In this document: positions 1-64,000 of the stretch, one piece after another
Numbering within the stretch: the stretch's first letter is position 1
How the letters are laid out: every line of letters starts with the position of its first letter
Source of the DNA: Serripes groenlandicus
Lineage: Eukaryota > Mollusca > Bivalvia > Cardiida > Cardiidae
Assembly (NCBI GenBank): GCA_031761405.1
Contig: JASEVX010000003.1
Span: 17,422,433 to 17,486,432, forward strand
Direction of reading: 5' to 3'
Length of the DNA stretch: 64,000 nucleotides
Translations under genes and position numbers: made by a program
The notes under the pieces: generated by a model
Databases searched by the model: none
Seen by the model: only the letters and a program-made list of their open reading frames with translations
What the model was told of the DNA's origin: nothing

Positions 1-825
1 TTTTATAATTTCTGTTGATTTGTTTGATCAGAGTTTGTTCTTTATTAATTCCAAATAAACATCTTAAAGCACCTATATTTCATCCTTCTATGTGAAATTT
101 TAGGTTTTTGAGCATCTTTGGAAGATTTCAACTCGTGATGATTAAATCAATAGTAGCAAGTGTCATTCTAATGTTACGATCGTTCATCGTCGAAAGATAA
201 TAAATCAAGCAAAGTGTTATGTATGTTTTCCAAACAACATCGAAATGTGAAGACAAAAATCAAAACATATCTTCTTTATTGTAAATAATATATTCTGTGT
301 TAAATAAAATTATTTAAGATGATTTGTGAATCAGAAATCTTGTTGATGATAGGAATTTTTTGTAAACTAATTAGCCAATCAGTGAGCAGCCTGCTATCGA
401 CTCTGATCAACTGAAATACGAAGTTAATGAAACACAAACTTAATATTGGAACATGAATTTCTTTTAAAATGTACATAACTTCGTGTATTAAAACCATCGC
501 AACCGTATTATTTTTTAGGCTTAAAACAAATACATTTAGTTGTCCTCCCTCGTGAAGTCTGAAAAACGAATTAAAAGATATTCTACCAGCGACTATATAA
601 TGGATCTAAAGTTGAATATGAGGATTACAGAAACATCACGGTTTTACCTATTATTATGGTATGGCACTTTCAGAGTATGGAAAGGACAGTGTGATAGTTC
701 GTGTTGTTTTCGATTTAGTCAATTCTCCCTTTTTAAGAATTTTCAACCGTCGATTGCTGCATTTGCAAACTGTTTTATGGATGGTTAATACGATATACGC
801 CAGTAAGTAATGAACGGCACACAAC
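1..825. other. AT-rich flank, nothing recognised
   Basis: This is AT-rich sequence with only short open frames that show no family resemblance or splice context. No RNA gene or repeat shared with the rest of the window was seen here. It ends at the 3' LTR of the retrotransposon. Confidence 0.5.
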
Positions 826-951
826 AACTAATTAAGGAAACTTTATTATGGTTCTCAATCAAACATCACATGGTAAACGGCGGATGTCAAGACAGGGGAG
901 ATAACCTAAATCATCTAATTAACTATAACACAACTATAGAATATAGTGGCG
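826..951 (-). repeat. 3' LTR
   Basis: 126 bp identical to 4425-4550. On the - strand it carries an AATAAA polyadenylation-type signal within CCATAATAAAGTTTCC. The polypurine tract abuts its upstream edge. Confidence 0.85.
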
Positions 952-955
952 TGAC

Positions 956-970
956 CTCTTCTTCTCTGTC
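956..970 (-). other. polypurine tract of LTR element
   Basis: The + strand reads CCTCTTCTTCTCTG, so the element's sense strand has an uninterrupted purine run immediately 5' of the 3' LTR. This is the usual place for second-strand priming, and it supports the LTR edge at 951. Confidence 0.7.
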
Positions 971-1228
971 TTATTATAGGAATATTCATATAAACCTAGC
1001 GAAAGCGATTCAAAACGTAAACATATAGATTGGAAACTACACATCGTTATTATTTTCTGGTGTCTTTATATTGAGTCTATATACTATATTGAAAACGATC
1101 ATGAAAATGCTAGCACAACTTGTGCATCTTGAACAATAGAAATAAAAACATCTAAAATAAACTCGTATATCTAACTATAACTTCTTGTTAAAGTTTCTTG
1201 CAACGTAATGAACACACTAATGAACACA

Positions 1229-4200
1229 CTACACGACATAGTCTTCCAAATACTTTGGGGGTCGTCTATTCCTGTTTGGTCTGCTTGGTCCAAGAATTTC
1301 CTCAGGGGTATGAGGAATGTCGTTTATATTCGTTTCTACTTCGTCTGGAGTATATGTCTCAATATTGGGCCTTTCACTCTCTTGACCGATGACTAAAGGA
1401 TACGTGGGTTTGTCATTTTGATTAATGCTAAGCACAGGTTTTAGTTGTTCAATGTCTGTAGAATTATTCATTGATTCACAATATGCATTCACTTCATGGT
1501 CATTATTAACGTCATATTCTTTAGGGACTTGGCTGGAGATGCAAGGGACCTGATAACATTCACTTAGCTTAACCTTGTAAGACGAGGCTCGCAATTGGTT
1601 GCCAACAAATTTCTTTATAAAACACCATTCACCGTCAATCGACGTTACAATGTACCTACTCCTGGCCTGAGTTTTATCGCGATCACAATAAAAATAAACT
1701 AGATCACCGACAGATAATTTAGGTGTTGGACGAATTGAAGCACTTTTAAACTTAGACTGTTCACTGAAAGGATGATTGGCTATACGAATATCGTGTTGTT
1801 TCGAGATGTTGTCTCTGTCCGAGAGAGGTAATTGTTCATTCGTGAACTGACTTCTTTGGGTCCACATTTCTCTTGCTGATAAGCCACTGTATCTTATTCG
1901 AGAATTAAGACGAGCTATAGCAACGGTTAGATCTAATTTGGATATAGAACCACCTCTAGGTGTTTGACGAAGGATTTCGTCTTCAAGTTCGGCAATAGCT
2001 TTTTCAGCCACCGGGTTTTTATTTGGATTCTTCACGCGGCCTATTTCAATTGATAAGCGGAATCGTTTAAGAGTTTCATCTTCCTTTAACGCTACGAAAC
2101 CTGGTGCAGGATCTACACGAATAACGGCTGGCGGACCATCAAGAGGATGGAGACCGAGAACTAAGTGCATGAGGTTATCGCGAAGAGTATCGTGTCTTTC
2201 ATCTTCTATGAAACACGCCGAGGTAAGAGATGTTACCGATTCTCTTACTACGGGGACAAGCTGACGGTTTCGTTTTAAAACATCAGCGGCAAAACAAAGT
2301 CCAACAGCCTCAGGTGAACTCTCTGTTGTTTGGTGTATGAGCGTTTTAGGGATCTTTATAAGGGACGCGCAAGTATGACAGGTATCGCATGCTCTTTCGA
2401 TGGACTTTCTAATGTCTAGAGCATAGAAGTGTCGTTTCGTGACCAGTTCCAATTGATGTTTAGTTGGGTGGTCTAACTTGATGTGAAGTGCCGTTACGAG
2501 GCCATCTAAGACTTCACGTGGAATAATTATCATCTCAGTTGGTGGTGAAAGTGGATCGTGGTGTTTCACTACGAGGAGTCCATCTTTAGCAATAGACGCG
2601 ACATTCAGATAGCGTTTAACATCCTTAATGTTTGTTAACTTTTTAGAAGGACGAGTACCCTGACGAAGGTGCGCATGTGTACGGCGTAGATCAGGACATT
2701 CTGATTGTATGTTGATCCAGGCCGATCTTGTTGTAAATGGCAGTTTCTGAATGCTGTCTGTAATATTAGTGGCACTTAACGAACGAACTACAGAGTCTTC
2801 AGTTTGTTGTATAAATGAGCATATTTGACAGCGTGGCTCTTGACACTCTGGGGCATTGCGGCTAGCAAAATCTGACACCAAGTTCTCTGATCCGGCTAAA
2901 TGTCTAACTTGGACTTGGTACCGGCTGATGGTTGATAGAAATGATGTAACTCTTGGGCTAGCAGAAAATTCTCCACGACATAGCTTTTCAATAGCCTGTA
3001 CGCAAGGCTGACTGTCAGTTAGTACACAAATATTAGTTTTTGACTGAATTATATATGGACTGAAATGTTTCACAGCCGCTGCGATACAAAGAGCCTCAAT
3101 CTCGCACGGTAGCCATATTACTTGGTGTTTGCGTAGTTTAGCGCTAAAAAACCCGGCTAAACGTAATTTGTCGTCTCGTGTGATATATAGAGTGGCACCT
3201 ATCCCGCGTTTACTCACTGATCCGTCAGTAACAATCCAAAGTTGATCAGATGGGTTAGGGAGAGTAATGGATCTTGTTGAGGCCAACAGCTTTTGTGCAT
3301 TATTAAAGTGTTCTATAAGTTCGTCCGACCAGACGATTTTTTCAGTTGACTGCTGACCGGCAATCGCGTCATCTAGGGGAGAGACTATTTGAGAGCAATT
3401 TTGCAAAACACGTCCTAAGACTTTGTATGCACCGATGAAGGAACGTAGACCACGAACATTTTCAGGTTTTTGACAACTGGATAAAACAGCAATTCTGTGT
3501 GGGCTTGCAGAAATCTTGCCTTCATTCCATATCCAACCGAGAATTGTTGTTCTTTGTGGGCATATTATAGTTTTACTTGCTGATAGTCGTATACCTGATC
3601 GTTGGAGACTATCTAAAACCGTTTGCCATCGACTAAGTAGCTCAGATGGGGAATTACCACCGCAATATAGGTCGTCAGCAAGTTTGGCTACACTAGCGTC
3701 CTGCAATTGGTCTCCGAGCACTCGACACATTATTTCTTCAAGGGCAGTTTCCGATCCTGGCATACCCATTGCACACCTTGTATATACGCGCACACCCTTA
3801 AATGGCGTTGCAACTCCACAGTATTTCATCGAAGATTTGGATAAAGGGATCTGATAGAAATCACTTGTTAAATCGGTAACTATGATGTACTTCCATTGTG
3901 CAATCTTCCGGAGTGTTGAGTCAACATCGGGCATCAGGGAAGGCTGTGGCTTACTATATCTTCCAACGTCAGAGAAGGCTGTAACAAGTCGATGGCCACC
4001 ATTTGGTTTCTTTACAAGGAAAGAGGGGTTCAAATACTCTACATTTACACCAATATCTTCTGGCCTTTTGAATACACCGTTGGCTTCAAGTTCATGGAAT
4101 TTGGATTGTAGCTCGACAAGTTTATCATGAGAGTACTGTGGCATTCTTCCTTTCCGTTGTGGGGGCTGTACTGGTCCCATATTAACACATGCTTGAAAGG

Positions 4201-4411
4201 GTCCTAGTGACCCGTTATAACCTTTATAATTAGGGTCAAATACTTCATCATATTGACATAATGTGTCATGAAAGGCCTTGCGTTCCTGTCCTGAAAGGAT
4301 ATTGTCTGGATCTAACTTAACAGTGTCAATGTGGCTAACATATTTACTCTTTTGTTGGATAGGTGTATTTTTAAACATGTGTAGGTCATGTTGTAGAGTG
4401 GAAGTGGTCAA
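1229..4411 (-). CDS. pol: Ty3/gypsy-like Pol polyprotein (RT-RNase H-integrase)
   Basis: A 1060-residue frame. Reverse transcriptase occupies about residues 85-300, with the conserved SDFYQIPL block at 183-190 and the catalytic LADD at 244-247 (family norm is Y/F-x-D-D, so the leucine is unusual). RNase H follows, with D396 (TDGS), E437 or E439, D466 (TDSQ) and D514. The integrase has a zinc-binding H/H...CxxC segment (about H643-C678) and a DDE core of D710, D767 and E803, giving the classic D,D(35)E spacing. A C-terminal SH3-like or GPY-type segment (VGDLVYFY...) spans about 900-955, followed by a hydrophilic tail. RT-RNase H-IN order is that of Ty3/gypsy elements. No Gag or aspartic protease motif (DTG/DSG near the N-terminus) is present. 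All catalytic acids are intact, so the enzymes could be active. The methionine start is inferred; the deletion may have removed the native N-terminus. Confidence 0.92.
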   Translation of the reverse strand: MTTSTLQHDLHMFKNTPIQQKSKYVSHIDTVKLDPDNILSGQERKAFHDTLCQYDEVFDPNYKGYNGSLGPFQACVNMGPVQPPQRKGRMPQYSHDKLVELQSKFHELEANGVFKRPEDIGVNVEYLNPSFLVKKPNGGHRLVTAFSDVGRYSKPQPSLMPDVDSTLRKIAQWKYIIVTDLTSDFYQIPLSKSSMKYCGVATPFKGVRVYTRCAMGMPGSETALEEIMCRVLGDQLQDASVAKLADDLYCGGNSPSELLSRWQTVLDSLQRSGIRLSASKTIICPQRTTILGWIWNEGKISASPHRIAVLSSCQKPENVRGLRSFIGAYKVLGRVLQNCSQIVSPLDDAIAGQQSTEKIVWSDELIEHFNNAQKLLASTRSITLPNPSDQLWIVTDGSVSKRGIGATLYITRDDKLRLAGFFSAKLRKHQVIWLPCEIEALCIAAAVKHFSPYIIQSKTNICVLTDSQPCVQAIEKLCRGEFSASPRVTSFLSTISRYQVQVRHLAGSENLVSDFASRNAPECQEPRCQICSFIQQTEDSVVRSLSATNITDSIQKLPFTTRSAWINIQSECPDLRRTHAHLRQGTRPSKKLTNIKDVKRYLNVASIAKDGLLVVKHHDPLSPPTEMIIIPREVLDGLVTALHIKLDHPTKHQLELVTKRHFYALDIRKSIERACDTCHTCASLIKIPKTLIHQTTESSPEAVGLCFAADVLKRNRQLVPVVRESVTSLTSACFIEDERHDTLRDNLMHLVLGLHPLDGPPAVIRVDPAPGFVALKEDETLKRFRLSIEIGRVKNPNKNPVAEKAIAELEDEILRQTPRGGSISKLDLTVAIARLNSRIRYSGLSAREMWTQRSQFTNEQLPLSDRDNISKQHDIRIANHPFSEQSKFKSASIRPTPKLSVGDLVYFYCDRDKTQARSRYIVTSIDGEWCFIKKFVGNQLRASSYKVKLSECYQVPCISSQVPKEYDVNNDHEVNAYCESMNNSTDIEQLKPVLSINQNDKPTYPLVIGQESERPNIETYTPDEVETNINDIPHTPEEILGPSRPNRNRRPPKYLEDYVV

Positions 4412-4424
4412 CCTGACCTGGCAA

Positions 4425-4550
4425 AACTAATTAAGGAAACTTTATTATGGTTCTCAATCAAACATCACATGGTAAACGGCGGATGTCAAGACAGGGGAGA
4501 TAACCTAAATCATCTAATTAACTATAACACAACTATAGAATATAGTGGCG
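4425..4550 (-). repeat. 5' LTR
   Basis: 126 bp identical to 826-951. The - strand sequence just inside it (GCCAGGTCAGGTTGACC) does not begin with TGG, so no standard tRNA primer-binding site is recognised. Confidence 0.85.
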
Positions 4551-6000
4551 ATAGCCAAATTTAGGTAAATAGGATAAAGAACCATTAGCGTACGTAAATT
4601 GTTCTAGAAACTGGATTGCCATGAATTTCTCATGGCAATTTTTGCTATAATAAATCATTAGGAATTTAACCGAATGATCCACAAAAAAAACACCAATTAT
4701 ATTTTAACTATTAGCCCAAAAATGGCTATGCTACCAAGTTATACGTGTGTATATAACTTAGTCAGCTAACGTTTTCAGAGAATTTGTCGCAATAAAAGAT
4801 TGATACCATGTCACATAAGGCAACACATTGTCAATATCAGATATACACCCTGAACACATATATAGGACATAATTACTATTAGATCGCTTTGAAAGTTTGT
4901 CGGAGCGTTTTATCAAATTCAATCTTGGTCAATTTTGAACTCATGTCGCATCTAGCCATACTCAAATTATTGCTACCTATTTCGGATAAACATTTATTAA
5001 CTTTTGTGATCGGTAAATAATTCTCCGTGAACTGCAGTAATTAAGCCCCTTGCCTACAGCACGATCAGTTATTTACGAGTCCTACCGACCTTAGCAAAGA
5101 CAATTAAAATCATTCCCAGGTTAAGCATATATCTAACTTTAAAATATGGCCAAGATTTTAAATCCATGAAATTATGATGACAGGTACAACAAATAATCAA
5201 CTTGCCCTTCATAGACTACTTCAAATTAAACGATTCCATAATTTAAGGGACTACATTTGTGACGAGTCAAACTATCCTTTCCTATCCTTTCTGTCTTTTT
5301 CCTTTTGATTATGTATTCATCATTTGCGTTACGATAATAGAATGACGTCATATTACAGGAATTTTGGATAAACCTTTATGAGTTTTTATTTGAACTCATT
5401 TGAGAAATAGCCGACGAATGTTATTAAACGCAAATGATCTCACATAAAATGACTTGTGCTTGTTCCTTTAGCGAGTACGTATTATCATATTTAATTATGT
5501 TCTTTAGAAGTTATTTTTGTTTCGATATTTTTTTTTCATCCAATCAAAACGAACAAGTATCCTGACTGCATCGAAAAATCCACTCTGGACACAATTTTTG
5601 GATAGACGGTATAGCAAACGGTAAAACAAAGTTCATACACATTACCTATTGACTGGAAATTGTTTACCCGTATTAGGTCAAATTATAGACAAATATTTGT
5701 GGATATTTGGTTACATTTATAGTGAATACCAGTCACTTTATCGAATAAATCAAAGAGATCTATAAATCAAATTTATATTGACTGATACGTTTACCTAGCC
5801 AGAGTTTAGTTTCATTTTATTTTGACCAATGAAAATGTTCAAAATAAGTCAGTTCGTGCCTTCTCTCGAGAAAAAAGATTGTAAGGCCGAATCCTCGTTC
5901 CTATGTTTTTCTCCTTTAATCTGAATAATAAAAGTCTTAAAACTGTTGTTTTTTGTGTTATGTAGATTTTTTCTTGCATTAAAGTCAATTTATTTAGAGA
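4551..6000. other. intergenic AT-rich DNA
   Basis: Low-GC sequence between the retrotransposon and the SPT6 promoter region. No coding frame, RNA gene or family repeat was recognised. Confidence 0.5.
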
Positions 6001-6007
6001 TTTGTCT

Positions 6008-6163
6008 TATAAATAAAGGCAAATTCTACCAACTTGCCATCCAATCGCAACCGGAAGTTGACAAATTACTTGCAAAACATGCAACTTCAAATTTATTGTG
6101 ATTTTCTATTTTCAATATTATCATGAAACTTTTGTCACAAATGAACATGTTGGTATAGATACA
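6008..6163 (+). promoter_or_regulatory. putative SPT6 promoter and non-coding first exon
   Basis: A CCAATC box (6041-6046) lies 4 bp before ACCGGAAGT (6050-6058), a textbook ETS/GABP-type site common in housekeeping promoters. A TATAAATAA stretch is at 6008-6016. Downstream, ACA|GTAAGT at 6161-6169 is a good donor, and the coding exon is preceded by an acceptor (CCCTTTCAG, ending 6352). A 5' UTR exon of roughly 6070-6163 joined to 6353 is therefore plausible. Motifs are seen directly; promoter function and the transcription start are inferred. Confidence 0.4.
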
Positions 6164-6384
6164 GTAAGTTCTTTCTATAGATAAGTAGAATTAGTTAAAT
6201 ATATGCTTTTTTCATATAGTTTGAATAAGATGAACAATTTCAATCTTCAATTCATGTTCAACAGTTCTATAGTTTCCCCAATGGTCGATATTGTTTATTT
6301 TCAATGTACATTGTATTATGTTTAATTAAATATTAATTTAATTCCCTTTCAGCTGCTGGTCTTTGCTAGATACACTCCCTTACC

Positions 6385-64000
<57,616 letters not shown>

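Larger units (their letters stand above)
826..4550 (-). mobile_element. gag-less LTR retrotransposon (Ty3/gypsy-like)
   Basis: Two 126-bp direct repeats (826-951 and 4425-4550), identical by eye, bracket one long - strand reading frame encoding reverse transcriptase, RNase H and integrase. A polypurine tract (- strand AGAGAAGAAGAGG, + strand about 957-970) lies directly upstream of the 3' LTR, as expected for plus-strand priming. Identical LTRs and an open frame indicate recent insertion. Oddities: the coding frame starts only 14 bp inside the 5' LTR, leaving no room for gag, protease or an obvious tRNA primer-binding site. The LTRs lack the usual TG...CA ends, and no target-site duplication is evident (acaac versus atagc outside). 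It is probably an internally deleted copy, or a derivative relying on Gag supplied in trans. Confidence 0.88.

Noticed and set aside
3516..4130. Open frames on the + strand opposite the retrotransposon
   Set aside because: They are antisense shadows of the Pol frame with no recognisable domain.
826..4550. Interpretation as an endogenous retrovirus with an envelope gene
   Set aside because: No frame follows integrase before the 3' LTR (about 280 bp only), and there is no envelope-like product; it is a simple retrotransposon.

Overview
The window is animal nuclear DNA: one large, intron-rich, housekeeping-type gene on the + strand, with introns packed with small non-autonomous transposons. The repeat types (hairpin-ended elements with tandem cores, tRNA-derived SINEs, short palindromic DNA elements) suggest a mollusc, most likely a bivalve. 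That is an inference from repeat style, not a species identification.

Layout: 1-825 holds nothing I recognise. 826-4550 is a young, gag-less LTR retrotransposon on the - strand. 4551-6384 is intergenic or upstream DNA with a plausible promoter (CCAAT box and ETS-type site near 6041-6059). From 6385 to the last base runs the gene for transcription elongation factor and histone chaperone SPT6 (SUPT6H). I resolved 28 coding exons, all with GT-AG introns and all keeping one reading frame: 1316 complete codons plus one base. They cover the acidic N-terminus, IWS1/Spn1-binding motif, helix-turn-helix region, YqgF-like domain, helix-hairpin-helix, death-like domain and S1 domain. The window ends one base into the next exon, so the tandem SH2 domain and C-terminus lie beyond it.

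The introns (about 53 kb) hold several families. (a) More than 30 copies of a 140-240 bp palindromic element flanked by TTAA with CCCTTTCCC termini, a piggyBac-like MITE. (b) A T-tract-inserting family with hairpin ends (AGCTCACC...GGCCCTCTTGTTT) and cores of about 145 or 165 bp monomers, resembling Helentron-associated or 'pearl' elements. Several other families have unrelated sequence but the same layout. (c) A foldback palindrome of about 190 bp. (d) tRNA-derived SINEs. (e) hAT-like elements. (f) A minisatellite of about 21 bp units split by two transposons. (g) Two copies of an unidentified element.

The most informative point is that many elements sit inside one another. Comparing filled and empty sites within this window shows how three of the families insert: TTAA duplication for the MITE, T-tract insertion without duplication for the hairpin family, and a 7-8 bp duplication for a hAT-like element.
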